The notes under the pieces: model-generated
What the model saw: the letters and a program-made list of their open reading frames with translations, nothing else
What the model was told of the DNA's origin: nothing
Database searches by the model: none
NCBI RefSeq assembly: GCF_003762905.1
Contig: NZ_RJKS01000001.1
Location: forward strand, 1-64,000
DNA length: 64,000 bases
Direction: 5' to 3'
DNA from: Curtobacterium sp. ZW137
GTDB lineage: Bacteria > Actinomycetota > Actinomycetes > Actinomycetales > Microbacteriaceae
In this document: in pieces, positions 8,221-20,255 of the stretch
How positions within the stretch are numbered: the stretch's first letter is position 1
Layout: each line of letters starts with the position of its first letter
Position numbers and translations under genes: made by a program

Positions 8221-9906
8221 ATGTTCAAGACAACCCGTTCGCGGCTCGCCATCGGCGCGGCCGTGCTCCTCGCCGGGAGCCTCGCGCTCACCGGCTGCAG
8301 CTCGAGCGGCAGCGCCAGCACCACCGACGACGCCGCCTCGACCCTCATCGCGTACACCGGCCAGTCCGGCGACTACCAGATCAACTTCAACCCGTGGTCG
8401 CCGTCGAACATCGGTGGCGTCGGCACGATCTACGAGTCGCTGTTCTTCATCACCAACGTGAACAACAACGACCCGAAGCCGCTCCTCGGCAAGTCCTACG
8501 AGTGGAACGGCGACGGCACGCAGCTGACCATCACGCTCCGCGACGGCGCGACCTGGAGCGACGGCAAGCCCTTCACCTCGAAGGACGTCGTCTTCACGCT
8601 CGACATGCTCAAGAAGCAGAAGGCGCTGAACTCGATCGGCTACGACGGCACCGCGAAGGCCGACGGCGACGACAAGGTCGTGGTCTCGTTCGACAAGCCG
8701 TCGTTCGTCCTCGGCCCGAACCTGCTCGGCAAGACCTGGATCGTCCCCGAGCACCTCTGGAAGGACATCGACCCGACCACGGACGTCGTCCGGAAGCCCG
8801 TCGGCACCGGCCCGTACACGCTCGGCACCTTCAAGGCGCAGGCGTTCACGCTCGAGGCCAACAAGAAGTACTGGGGCGGCGCCCCGGCCGTGAAGACGGT
8901 CCGCTACCTCTCGCTCTCCGGCAACACCGCCGGCGCCGACGCGCTCGCACAGGGCTCGATCGACTGGCAGACCGGCCCGGTGCCGAACATGGACGACATC
9001 GCCGCCAAGTACCCCGGCTACGACGGCATCACCATCCCGCAGAACCAGATGGCGCTGCTCACCTGCTCGTCCACCGCGCTCGGCTGCACCGGCCCGCAGA
9101 CCGACCCGGCCGTGCGGCACGCCATCGCCGACGCGATCAACCGCAAGCAGCTCAACTCGCTGGCGTTCGAGAACACCGCGAGCGAGATCTCGCCGACCTT
9201 CGCCCTCACCGGCACGCAGAAGGACACCATCTCCAAGGACGTCGACCCGGCCGTGATGCCGTCCTCCGCCGACACCGCCGCAGCCGACGCAGCGCTGAAG
9301 GGTGCCGGCTACGCCAAGGGCGCCGACGGCATCTACGCCAAGGACGGCAAGAAGCTGTCCCTGACCGTCGAGGTCGTCACCGGCTGGACCGACTACATCA
9401 CCGCCATCGACACGATGACCCAGCAGCTCAAGGCCGCCGGCATCGAGCTCAAGGCGCAGCAGTCGTCGTGGAACGAGTGGACCGACAAGAAGACCAAGGG
9501 CAACTTCCAGCTCGCGATCGACTCGCTCGGCCAGGGCCCGGCATCGAACCCGTACTACCTCTACAACAACTACTACTCGACGGCGAACACCGCGAAGGTC
9601 GGCGAAGCCGCCCCGATGAACATCGCCCGCTACAGCAACCCGGACGTCGACGCGGCGCTCGCGAAGCTCGCGACGATCAACCCGACCGACACCGCGGCGA
9701 CGCAGCCGGAGTTCGACACCATCCAGCAGCACATCGTCGAGGACATGCCCTACATCCCGGTGATGACCGGCGGCACGACGAGTGAGTTCCACTCGGCGAA
9801 GTTCACCGGCTGGCCCACCGAGAAGGACCTCTTCGCCTTCCCGGCCGTCTGGGCGAGCCCGGACAACGCCGAGATCTTCAAGGCGCTGAAGCCGGCGAAG
9901 GGCTGA
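8221..9906 (+). CDS. ABC importer substrate-binding lipoprotein (family 5)
   Basis: This 561-aa solute-binding protein of the peptide/oligosaccharide family (SBP_bac_5) has a lipoprotein signal with lipobox LTGC (Cys26), so it is anchored outside the membrane. Motifs such as DGATWSDGKPFTSKDVVFTL are characteristic of the family. In actinobacteria this family often binds oligosaccharides as well as peptides. Because it sits among alpha-galactosidases and a beta-mannosidase, I infer a galacto-manno-oligosaccharide ligand. GAGAGGA precedes the ATG. It is the first gene of a six-gene operon running to 15861. Confidence 0.92.
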   Translation: MFKTTRSRLAIGAAVLLAGSLALTGCSSSGSASTTDDAASTLIAYTGQSGDYQINFNPWSPSNIGGVGTIYESLFFITNVNNNDPKPLLGKSYEWNGDGTQLTITLRDGATWSDGKPFTSKDVVFTLDMLKKQKALNSIGYDGTAKADGDDKVVVSFDKPSFVLGPNLLGKTWIVPEHLWKDIDPTTDVVRKPVGTGPYTLGTFKAQAFTLEANKKYWGGAPAVKTVRYLSLSGNTAGADALAQGSIDWQTGPVPNMDDIAAKYPGYDGITIPQNQMALLTCSSTALGCTGPQTDPAVRHAIADAINRKQLNSLAFENTASEISPTFALTGTQKDTISKDVDPAVMPSSADTAAADAALKGAGYAKGADGIYAKDGKKLSLTVEVVTGWTDYITAIDTMTQQLKAAGIELKAQQSSWNEWTDKKTKGNFQLAIDSLGQGPASNPYYLYNNYYSTANTAKVGEAAPMNIARYSNPDVDAALAKLATINPTDTAATQPEFDTIQQHIVEDMPYIPVMTGGTTSEFHSAKFTGWPTEKDLFAFPAVWASPDNAEIFKALKPAKG

Positions 9907-9940
9907 TCACGATGGGATCGCGACCGAGGGGCACTCGACG

Positions 9941-10930
9941 ATGACCTACTTCCTGCGCAAGATCGGCTTCTACGTCGTCGCACTCTGGGCGGCACTGACG
10001 CTGAACTTCATCATCCCCAGGCTCCTGCCCGGGAACCCGGTGGACATCCTGCTCGCCAAGCTCCAGCAGCGCGGCGGACAGGTGACCCCGGCGACCCGGC
10101 AGGCGTACGAGCTGCTCCTCGGTGGCGATTCCTCGGAACCGCTCATCGTCCAGTACGGCCGCTACCTCGCCAACGTGTTCCGCGGTGACCTCGGCGTGTC
10201 CGTCAGCTACTTCCCGGCCCCCGTCACCGAGGTCATCGCGAGCTCGCTGCCGTGGACCATCGCCCTCGTCGGGATCGCGACGATCCTCGCCGCGATCATC
10301 GGCGTCGGCCTCGGCGCCTTCGTCGGGTGGCGCCCCGGCACCTGGCTCGACTCGTTCGTCCCGGCCACCACCCTGCTCGCCGCGGTGCCGTACTTCTGGC
10401 TCGCGCTGATCCTGGTGTACTTCTTCGCCACCGGACTCCACCTGTTCCCGGCGCAGGGCGGCTACGACGTCGTGCTGAACCCCGGGTTCAACTGGGACTT
10501 CATCGCCTCGGCGATCAAGTACGGGGTGCTGCCGGCGGTGACGATCGTGCTCGCGTCCCTCGGCGGCTGGCTGCTCGGGATGCGCAACATGATGGTCTCG
10601 ACGCTGTCCGAGGACTACATCACCACCGCGCAGGCGAAGGGCCTCTCCGACGGCAAGATCCTGCGGAACTACGCCGCGAGGAACGCCGTGCTGCCCTCCG
10701 TCGCCGGCTTCGCGATCTCCCTCGGGTTCATCGTGTCCGGCTCCGTCGTCACCGAGCAGGTGTTCTCCTACCCGGGCATCGGGTCGAAGCTCCTCTCCGC
10801 GGTGACGAACAACGACTACGCGCTCATGCAGGGCATCTTCCTGTTCATCACCCTGGCGGTCCTCGGCGCGAACCTCGTCGTCGACCTGCTCTACGGGATC
10901 ATCGACCCCCGCACGCGGGCACGGGCCTAG
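9941..10930 (+). CDS. ABC importer permease, DppB type
   Basis: This 329-aa inner-membrane permease starts with a transmembrane segment (FYVVALWAALTLNFIIPRL) and carries the DppB-type periplasmic N-terminal region. The EAA coupling loop is at AQAKGLSDGKILRNYAARNAVLP and contacts the ATPases. It pairs with the next permease to form the channel. The start is the ATG 34 nt after the binding-protein stop. Confidence 0.93.
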   Translation: MTYFLRKIGFYVVALWAALTLNFIIPRLLPGNPVDILLAKLQQRGGQVTPATRQAYELLLGGDSSEPLIVQYGRYLANVFRGDLGVSVSYFPAPVTEVIASSLPWTIALVGIATILAAIIGVGLGAFVGWRPGTWLDSFVPATTLLAAVPYFWLALILVYFFATGLHLFPAQGGYDVVLNPGFNWDFIASAIKYGVLPAVTIVLASLGGWLLGMRNMMVSTLSEDYITTAQAKGLSDGKILRNYAARNAVLPSVAGFAISLGFIVSGSVVTEQVFSYPGIGSKLLSAVTNNDYALMQGIFLFITLAVLGANLVVDLLYGIIDPRTRARA

Positions 10931-10944
10931 GGAGCGCGCAGACC

Positions 10945-11937
10945 ATGACGAACATCCAGCAGGAGACCGAACCCACCATCGGCGCGCTCGCGGAGGAGGC
11001 CGACAGCACCACGTCGATCGCCACCCGCAAGGCGACGAAGGGCGGTCTCCGCCGCTTCCTCCCGACCCCCACCCCGTGGCTGATCACCGGCATCGTGCTG
11101 GTCCTCGGCGTCACGCTGTTCGGGGTCATCGGGCCGCTGCTCGTCGGCGACCCGACCACCATCCGCGACTCCGGCCTGCAGGGACCGAGCGCAGCGAACC
11201 TGCTCGGCACCACGCAGACCGGGCAGGACGTCCTGGCGCAGCTCGCCTACGCCACCCGCGGGAGCCTGCAGATCGGGCTCATCGTCGGGCTCCTGGCAAC
11301 GGTGCTGTCCGCGTTCTTCGGCATCCTCGGCGCCTACCTCGGCGGCTTCATGGACGAGGCGTTCTCGCTCTTCTCGAACGTCTTCCTCGTGATCCCCGGC
11401 CTGCCGCTCGTCATCGTCATCTCCGGCCTCGTGCCGCGTGAGGCGCGCGGGCTCTGGACGATCGCCGTGGTCCTCGCGATCACGTCGTGGGCCGGGTCCG
11501 CCCGGGTCCTCCGCGCGCAGACGATGTCGATCCGCAACCGGGACTACGTCTCGGCCGCCCGGGTCGCCGGCGAGAAGCCCTGGCGGGTGATCGCGGTCGA
11601 GATCCTGCCGAACCTGCTGCCCGTCCTCGCGTCGCAGTTCGTGTTCGCGGTGATCGCGGCGATCCTCGGGGAGGCCGGTCTGTCCTTCCTCGGGCTCGGA
11701 GCGTCGAACTCCTCGACGCTCGGCACGATGCTCTTCTACGCCCAGAACGGCTTCGCGCTGGCGAACGGCGCCTGGTGGTGGTTCGTGCCGCCGGGGCTCC
11801 TCATCGCCCTGCTCGGCATGGGCCTGTCCCTGGTGAACTTCTCCATCGACGAGGTCATCAACCCCCGACTCGCCAACGTCCGTGCGCAGCGTCGGCGCGA
11901 GCGTCGCCTCCGCCGCCTGAAGGGAACGCAACGATGA
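10945..11937 (+). CDS. ABC importer permease, DppC type
   Basis: This 330-aa permease has a ~35-residue cytoplasmic N-terminal tail followed by a DppC-type fold (WLITGIVLVLGVTLFGVIGPLL) and an EAA loop (SAARVAGEKPWRVIAVEILPN). I chose the ATG at 10945, 14 nt after the preceding stop. Reading frames extending further upstream overlap the DppB-type gene. The stop codon overlaps the start of the ATPase gene (ATGA). Confidence 0.92.
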   Translation: MTNIQQETEPTIGALAEEADSTTSIATRKATKGGLRRFLPTPTPWLITGIVLVLGVTLFGVIGPLLVGDPTTIRDSGLQGPSAANLLGTTQTGQDVLAQLAYATRGSLQIGLIVGLLATVLSAFFGILGAYLGGFMDEAFSLFSNVFLVIPGLPLVIVISGLVPREARGLWTIAVVLAITSWAGSARVLRAQTMSIRNRDYVSAARVAGEKPWRVIAVEILPNLLPVLASQFVFAVIAAILGEAGLSFLGLGASNSSTLGTMLFYAQNGFALANGAWWWFVPPGLLIALLGMGLSLVNFSIDEVINPRLANVRAQRRRERRLRRLKGTQR

Positions 11938-12812
11938 ACGCCGTCCTGACGATCGAGCACCTCGACGTCGTCTACGAGACCGAACACCCCGTGCACGCCG
12001 TCAAGGACGTGTCGCTGACGCTCGCCCCCGGGGAGATCCTCGGGCTCGCGGGGGAGTCCGGCTGCGGGAAGACCACGCTGGCGTACGCGATCACCCGGCT
12101 GCACCGGCCGCCGGCGAAGGTGACCTCGGGGAGCATCACGTTCCACGACCGTGACGGCACCGACATCGACCTGCTCGGGCTGGAGCACGAACAGCTCCGC
12201 GCGGTGCGCTGGTCGAAGCTGTCGATGGTGTTCCAGGGCGCGATGAACGCGCTCAACCCCGTGACCACCATCCGCGCGCAGCTCGACGACGCACTCGTCG
12301 AGCACCGGAAGGGGCTGTCCCGCAAGGAGCGGCGCGCGATCGCCGAGGACGCCCTCAGCCGCGTCGGCGTCGACCCGTCCCGCATCACGGCGTACCCGCA
12401 CGAGCTCTCCGGCGGCATGCGGCAGCGCGTGATGATCGCGATGGCGATGCTGCTCGAACCGCAGATCATGATCATGGACGAGCCCACCACGGCGCTCGAC
12501 GTCGTCGTGCAGCGCGAGATCCTCCGCGAGATCGTCCGGCTCCGCGACGAGCTCGGCTTCGCGGTGGTCTTCATCACGCACGACCTGCCGCTGCTCCTGG
12601 AGATCAGCGACCGGATCGCCGTGATGCTCCGCGGCGAGGTCGTCGAGTGCGAACCGGCAGCGGTGATCCAGCACGACGCCAAGCACCCCTACACCCGGCG
12701 GCTGCTGCAGTCGTTCCCGAGCCTGTCCGGCGCACGCGGGTCCTTCATCCGCTCGGGCGTCGAGGACGAAGCACTCGAGCACGCCGTCACCGCCCAGGAG
12801 GAACTCGCATGA
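11934..12812 (+). CDS. ABC importer ATPase, DppD type
   Basis: This 292-aa ATPase has Walker A GESGCGKTT, Q-loop VFQGAMNALNP, signature LSGGMRQR and Walker B IMIMDEPTTALD. It belongs to the first of the two nucleotide-binding subunits of oligopeptide/oligosaccharide importers. The C-terminal extension has HPYTRRLLQSFPSL, typical of the family. It overlaps its neighbours on both sides by 4 nt (ATGA), so translation of the transporter is coupled. Confidence 0.93.
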   Translation: MNAVLTIEHLDVVYETEHPVHAVKDVSLTLAPGEILGLAGESGCGKTTLAYAITRLHRPPAKVTSGSITFHDRDGTDIDLLGLEHEQLRAVRWSKLSMVFQGAMNALNPVTTIRAQLDDALVEHRKGLSRKERRAIAEDALSRVGVDPSRITAYPHELSGGMRQRVMIAMAMLLEPQIMIMDEPTTALDVVVQREILREIVRLRDELGFAVVFITHDLPLLLEISDRIAVMLRGEVVECEPAAVIQHDAKHPYTRRLLQSFPSLSGARGSFIRSGVEDEALEHAVTAQEELA

Positions 12813-13702
12813 CCAGCGTGACCGTCAGCCACCTCGGCAAGGACTTCCACACCCGCAAGGGCCTGAAGCGCACCACCCTGCACGCCGTCGACGACGTGTC
12901 GTTCGAGCTGCTGCCCGGACGCACCGTCGCGCTCGTCGGGGAGTCCGGCTCGGGCAAGTCCACGATCGCCCGGATGCTCGCGAAGCTCGAGACGCTCACG
13001 CACGGCTCGATCGACGTCCGGCTCGAGGACGGCACCCCGGTGCTCGGCAGCATGTACCGCCGGCACGTGCAGATGGTGTTCCAGGACCCCTTCGCGTCGC
13101 TCAACCCGTTCCACTCGATCGAGCACCACATCGCCCGGCCGCTGCAGCTGCACAACCGGGCCCGTGGCTCCGAGGAGACGTCGGCGAAGGTCCGGGAGCT
13201 CCTCGGCCGCGTGAACCTCGACGAGGACTTCGCGTCCCGTCGGCCGCACGAGCTCTCCGGCGGGCAGCGGCAGCGCGTCGCGATCGCCCGCGCGCTGGCA
13301 CCGGGCGCGCAGGTGCTCATCGCCGACGAACCCGTGTCGATGCTCGACGTGTCGATCCGGCTCAGCGTGCTCAACCTGCTCGGGCGGCTGCAGCGCGAGG
13401 ACCACCTTGCGGTGCTCTACATCACGCACGACCTGGCGACCGCGCGGCACTTCTCCGACGAGATCCTGGTGCTCTACCGCGGCCGGGTCGTCGAACGAGG
13501 ACCCTCGGACGCGGTCATCCTCGACCCGCACCACGACTACACGCGGCTGCTGGCCGAGGCGGCGCCCGACCCCGAGCGCGGGGAACGCCGGGTCACCGCG
13601 GGGCCGGCGCTCGACCGCTCGAAGATCGACAACACCACGTGCTACGACCACACTGTCGGCGCGTGGGTGTCGAGCACGCCGGCACCGGTCGGAGCCCGGT
13701 GA
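12809..13702 (+). CDS. ABC importer ATPase, DppF type
   Basis: This 297-aa second ATPase has Walker A GESGSGKST, Q-loop MVFQDPFASLNP, signature LSGGQRQR and Walker B VLIADEPVSMLD. The C-terminus ends in DNTTCYDHTVGAWVS, a short extension of the oligopeptide ABC family. It completes the importer. The stop overlaps the GTG start of the second GH36 gene. Confidence 0.93.
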   Translation: MTSVTVSHLGKDFHTRKGLKRTTLHAVDDVSFELLPGRTVALVGESGSGKSTIARMLAKLETLTHGSIDVRLEDGTPVLGSMYRRHVQMVFQDPFASLNPFHSIEHHIARPLQLHNRARGSEETSAKVRELLGRVNLDEDFASRRPHELSGGQRQRVAIARALAPGAQVLIADEPVSMLDVSIRLSVLNLLGRLQREDHLAVLYITHDLATARHFSDEILVLYRGRVVERGPSDAVILDPHHDYTRLLAEAAPDPERGERRVTAGPALDRSKIDNTTCYDHTVGAWVSSTPAPVGAR

Positions 13703-15861
13703 GCGCCACGCCCTTCGTCGACTGGGTCACGTCCGGGTTCTCGGCGCGCTTCCGCGTCGCCGCGGACCAGCCGGTCGCGCTGGTGTCGTTCGTCCCGGCA
13801 GGGGCGGCGCTCGCCGACGGGCCCGACGACCCGCAGCCGCTCGTCGAGCTCACCACGATCGGGCACGGCCGGTTCCCTGGCGGCTTCCGGCACGTGGACT
13901 CCACGATCGGCGCGCGGCTCCGGCCGGTGCCGGACGGGGTGACGCACCACGAGCCCGGAGACGGAGACGGAGACGGGGACGTGGACAGGTCCGACGTCGA
14001 GTTCCGGATCCGACAGGCGGACGCGGCCACGGGCCTCCAGGTCGAGTCGGTGTTCCGGGCCCGCGACGGCGTCGCGGCGTTCCGGACGTGGACCGACGTG
14101 TCGACGGGCGGAACCGCCAGCGAGACCGACGGCGTCGTCGAGCACGTCGAGCACGTCGTCGACTTCGTCTCGTCCTTCGCGACCGGGGCGTTCCTGACGG
14201 ACTCCGGCGCGAGCGTGGACGACCTGACGCTGACGCACGCCGACAACGACTGGGCTGCGGAGAACCGGTGGCGTACGGACCCCCTGCGGGACATCGGCCT
14301 CGCCCGCATCGACCGCGAGGCCCAGCACCACCCACCCCGCAGCCGCGCCGTGGTGCAGAACCGCGGCTCGTGGTCGACCGGGGAGGCGCTGCCGATCGGG
14401 CTCCTGCAGGCCGAGCAGTACTCGCTCGTCTGGCAGATCGAGCACAACGGGCCGTGGCTGTACGAGCTCGGGGAGACCCGGCGGCACGCGTACGTCGTGC
14501 TGAGCGGGCCCACCGACCAGGAGCACCAGTGGACGGCGCCGGTCGCACCAGGGCGTCCGTTCACGAGCGTGCCCGTGTCCGTGGGGATCGCGACGTCGCT
14601 CGACGGGGCCTTCGGGGTGCTGACCGCGCAGCGCCGGGCGATCCGGCACGTGCGACCGGCGGACCTCGCGCTGCCGCTGGTCTTCAACGACTACATGAAC
14701 ACGCTCATGGGCGACCCCACCACGGCGAAGCTGCTGCCGCTCGTCGACGCCGCGGCCGATGCGGGAGCGGACCTGTTCTGCATCGATGCCGGCTGGTACG
14801 CCGAGGGGCACTGGTGGGACACGGTGGGCGAGTGGCTGCCGGCGGCATCCCGGTTCCCGGGCGGGCTGGCCGAGGTCATCGACCACATCCGCTCCCGCGG
14901 GATGCAGGCCGGGCTCTGGCTCGAGCCCGAGGTCGTCGGCATCAACTCCCCGCTGGCGTCCACGCTGCCGGCCGACGCCTTCGTGCAGCACCACGGGGTG
15001 CGGGTCGCGGAGCACGGGCGGCACCTGCTCGACCTGCGCTCGCCGGCCGCGCGGGCGCACCTCGACGAGGTCGTCGACCGGCTGGTCGGGCAGCTCGGCG
15101 TGACGTTCTTCAAGATGGACGACAACACCATGACGGGTCCGTTCCCGGGGATGCTCGAGCACCAGCGGGCGCTCCTGGACTGGCTCGACGACGTGCAGGC
15201 CCGGTACCCGGAGCTCCTCATCGAGAACTGCGCGTCGGGAGCGATGCGTGCCGACGGGGCGATGCTCTCGCGGCTGCACATGCAGTCCACCTCGGACCAG
15301 CAGGACCCCGTGCTGTACGCCTCGATCGCGGCCGCTGCACCCGCGGCGATGCTCCCCGAGCAGGCCGGGAACTGGGCGTACCCGGCAGTCGCGATGTCCG
15401 ACGAGCTGTTCGTGCTGTCGCTCGTGAACGGGGTGCTCGGCCGGATGTACCTGTCCGGGTACCTCAACGAGATGTCCGACGCGCAGCGAGCCCTCGTGGC
15501 GTCGGCGATCGCGGCGCACCGGGAGGTCCTGACGGTGGTCTCGGACGCGGTCCCGGTGTGGCCGCTCGGGCTGCCCGTGTGGGAGGACACCTGGGTCGCC
15601 CTCGGCCTCCGCGCCGCGTCCGGCGACCTGTACCTGTCGGTGTGGTCGCTCCCCGGGGCGGGCGACTCGGTGACGCTGCCGCTGCCGGAGTTCACCGGGC
15701 AGGCCGTGTCGGTCGAGCCGCTGTTCCCGCTCGAACCGGCACCGTGGGTGCCGTCCTGGGATCAGGCGGACGGGACCCTGCACCTCACCAGCGGGGACAC
15801 GGCGCCGACGGCGCGGGTGCTCCGCATCCGCCCTGGAACCGACGGAGCGGCCGGGGACTGA
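13699..15861 (+). CDS. GH36 alpha-galactosidase-like enzyme (divergent type)
   Basis: This 720-aa protein is encoded at the end of the importer operon (GTG overlapping the ATPase stop). The fold signatures are present: FCIDAGWY, GLWLEPEVV, FFKMDDNTM, IENCASGAMRAD and STSDQQD. Predicted catalytic aspartates are ~474 (in FFKMD) and ~533 (in TSD). The core motifs differ from the upstream paralogue: KMDDN replaces KWDMNR and STSDQQD replaces WPSDTND. A different linkage or acceptor is therefore likely. A cytoplasmic location is expected because no signal peptide is seen. The run of GAC/GAG codons near residue 90 encodes a short acidic loop. Confidence 0.88.
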   Translation: MSATPFVDWVTSGFSARFRVAADQPVALVSFVPAGAALADGPDDPQPLVELTTIGHGRFPGGFRHVDSTIGARLRPVPDGVTHHEPGDGDGDGDVDRSDVEFRIRQADAATGLQVESVFRARDGVAAFRTWTDVSTGGTASETDGVVEHVEHVVDFVSSFATGAFLTDSGASVDDLTLTHADNDWAAENRWRTDPLRDIGLARIDREAQHHPPRSRAVVQNRGSWSTGEALPIGLLQAEQYSLVWQIEHNGPWLYELGETRRHAYVVLSGPTDQEHQWTAPVAPGRPFTSVPVSVGIATSLDGAFGVLTAQRRAIRHVRPADLALPLVFNDYMNTLMGDPTTAKLLPLVDAAADAGADLFCIDAGWYAEGHWWDTVGEWLPAASRFPGGLAEVIDHIRSRGMQAGLWLEPEVVGINSPLASTLPADAFVQHHGVRVAEHGRHLLDLRSPAARAHLDEVVDRLVGQLGVTFFKMDDNTMTGPFPGMLEHQRALLDWLDDVQARYPELLIENCASGAMRADGAMLSRLHMQSTSDQQDPVLYASIAAAAPAAMLPEQAGNWAYPAVAMSDELFVLSLVNGVLGRMYLSGYLNEMSDAQRALVASAIAAHREVLTVVSDAVPVWPLGLPVWEDTWVALGLRAASGDLYLSVWSLPGAGDSVTLPLPEFTGQAVSVEPLFPLEPAPWVPSWDQADGTLHLTSGDTAPTARVLRIRPGTDGAAGD

Positions 15862-15899
15862 GCGGACGGGCGCCGATGGCAGCGGCGCGCGTCGAGGAC

Positions 15900-15941
15900 G
15901 GACGGGAGGCACGGTGCGGGCAGGCACCGAGCCTCCCGTCC
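15900..15941. terminator. Bidirectional terminator
   Basis: An 11-bp perfect stem (15900-15910 with 15931-15941) encloses a second 5-bp stem (15913-15917 with 15924-15928). It lies between the convergent GH36 and MFS genes. Confidence 0.75.
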
Positions 15942-15964
15942 GGTGTGGGGTCGCGGTACGACCG

Positions 15965-17602
15965 TCAGTCGCCGCTCGTCGTGGCCGGTGCGTGCTCGTC
16001 GTCGGCGGCTGCGCGCTCGGCGCGTGGGGCGCGCAGGCGCAGGGTCGCGGCGAGGCCGATGACCAGGAAGCCGGCGGCGGACCAGGCTGCTGCGCGGGTG
16101 CCGTCGGAGAACGCCTCGGCGGCGGCGGTCGCGGTCGGGCCGGTGAGGGCGGCGATCGCCCCGCCGGAGGACTGCACGACCGAGTCCGCGATGCTCGTCG
16201 CTGCGGGGACCGAGGAGCCGGCGTCCTCCAGGCGGTGCTCGAGGATGCTGCCGGTCGAGGTGAAGAGCACCGTGCCGAGGACCGCGATCCCGAGCGCCGA
16301 GCCGATCTGTCGCGCGGTGCTCTGCGCGCCGGAGGCCTCGCCGCTCCGCTCGACCGGGACGTCCTGCAGCACCACGCCGGTGAGCTGCGCCGTCGCGAGT
16401 CCGACGCCGAAGCCGTAGACGAACAGGCACGGGACGATCGCCCACCACTCGGTCGTCGCGGAGACCACGAAGCCGATCGCGGCGACGCCGACGATCTCCG
16501 CGCCGATGCCCATCCGCACGATCGGCAGCGCCCCGATCCGCTGCCCGACGGTCGCGGCGAACCCGCTCGCGACGAACGAGCCGATCGCCAGGGCGAGCAG
16601 CACGAAGCCGGTCTGCAGCGCGGAGTAGCCGAGGACGTTCTGCAGCCAGAGGGGCAGCGACAGGATGATGCCGAACTCGCCGAGCGACACGATGAGCGCC
16701 GCGATCGAGCCGTTCCGGAACGAACCGATGCGGAAGAGGTCGAGCGCGATGAGCGCCGAGCGCCCCGTCCGCTGCCGTCGGAGGGACCACCGCACGAAGC
16801 CGGATCCCGCGAGCACCGCGATGAGGAACGCGATCGGGATCGGGCTGATCCCGGAGGACCACGACCAGTCGCCGATCGTCAGCGGCGTCGACGACGGGGT
16901 CCACCAGCCGTAGGTGCGCCCCTCGATGAGGCCGAACACCAGCGAAGCGCTCGCCACCACCGACAGCACCGCGCCGACGACGTCGATGCGGCCGGCGTGT
17001 GCGGTGTCGCGGGACTCCCGGACGGCGAGCCCGAGGCCGATCACGATGAGCACCACGATCGGCACGTTGATCCCGAAGGCCCAGCGCCACGAGAAGTCCG
17101 TCGTCAGCCAGCCGCCGAGGAGCGGCCCGACCGCCACCATGCCGCCGATCGTGGAGCCCCAGACGGCGAAGGCGATCCCGCGCTCGCGGCCGGTGAACGT
17201 GGCGTTGAGGATCGAGAGCGTCGTCGGCAGGACCATCGCGCCGCCGATGCCCTGGACCACCCGGGAGGCCACGAGCAGGTCGCCCGTGGGGGAGAGCGCC
17301 GCCAGCACCGAGGCCAGCGCGAACACGATCACGCCCGTCGTCAGCAGGCGCCGACGGCCGTAGCGGTCCGCGAGGGCACCGAACACCAGGAGCAGCGCCG
17401 CGAACACCAGGGTGTAGCTCTCCTGGACCCACTGCACGAGCGTCGAGCCGATGTCGAGGTCGGCGACGATGCTCGGGATCGCGACGTTCACGATCGTCGA
17501 GTCGACGATGATGAGCGCCACGGCGAGGCTGATGACCACGAGGCCGAGCCAACGGCGGGGATCGGCAGCGGTGGTGCCGGGTGCGGCGGCGGATGTGCTC
17601 AC
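15965..17602 (-). CDS. MFS multidrug exporter, DHA2 (14-TM) family
   Basis: This 545-aa membrane protein has repeated hydrophobic segments. The EmrB/QacA hallmark motifs are IIVDSTIVNVAIPSI in helix 1, DRYGRRR in the helix 2-3 loop and GIGGAMVLPTTLSI in helix 5. The length fits 14 transmembrane helices. It should export drugs or toxic metabolites with proton antiport. The GTG start is preceded by GGAGA. A 24-bp palindrome 14 nt upstream is a likely operator, though no adjacent TetR or MarR gene is present. Confidence 0.9.
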   Translation of the reverse strand: MSTSAAAPGTTAADPRRWLGLVVISLAVALIIVDSTIVNVAIPSIVADLDIGSTLVQWVQESYTLVFAALLLVFGALADRYGRRRLLTTGVIVFALASVLAALSPTGDLLVASRVVQGIGGAMVLPTTLSILNATFTGRERGIAFAVWGSTIGGMVAVGPLLGGWLTTDFSWRWAFGINVPIVVLIVIGLGLAVRESRDTAHAGRIDVVGAVLSVVASASLVFGLIEGRTYGWWTPSSTPLTIGDWSWSSGISPIPIAFLIAVLAGSGFVRWSLRRQRTGRSALIALDLFRIGSFRNGSIAALIVSLGEFGIILSLPLWLQNVLGYSALQTGFVLLALAIGSFVASGFAATVGQRIGALPIVRMGIGAEIVGVAAIGFVVSATTEWWAIVPCLFVYGFGVGLATAQLTGVVLQDVPVERSGEASGAQSTARQIGSALGIAVLGTVLFTSTGSILEHRLEDAGSSVPAATSIADSVVQSSGGAIAALTGPTATAAAEAFSDGTRAAAWSAAGFLVIGLAATLRLRAPRAERAAADDEHAPATTSGD

Positions 17603-17615
17603 GGGGTGGTCTCCA

Positions 17616-17639
17616 AGGTCTTCAGCATGCTGACGACCT
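17616..17639. promoter_or_regulatory. 24-bp near-perfect palindrome upstream of the MFS gene
   Basis: The arms are AGGTC (17616-17620) and GACCT (17635-17639), with a central CAGCATGCTG. Only two base pairs break the dyad. It begins 14 nt upstream of the exporter start, a position suited to repressor control. No cognate regulator is encoded nearby. Confidence 0.6.
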
Positions 17640-17706
17640 GACGCTACACCCGCACTCCATGAGCGTCGCCCGGGCGGCCGGGGGACGTTTTCGTTCTGGC
17701 TCCTGG

Positions 17707-17748
17707 CCGATCCGGTTCACGATTCCCGGCGTTCGTGAACCGGATCGG
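17707..17748. terminator. 16-bp perfect inverted repeat, likely terminator of the UvrA-like gene
   Basis: Arms 17707-17722 and 17733-17748 are perfectly complementary with a 10-nt loop. It lies 87 nt downstream of the UvrA-like stop codon on the minus strand and upstream of the MFS promoter. There is no T-run, so it could act as a U-less terminator or as a protein-binding site. Confidence 0.55.
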
Positions 17749-17834
17749 TCATCTCCGAATCCGAACGTGGTCGTCGGTGCGGGACGGCTCGCACGCGTCG
17801 CCGCCGGACGTCCCCGAGATGGACGCCGCCGGGG

Positions 17835-20255
<2,421 letters not shown>

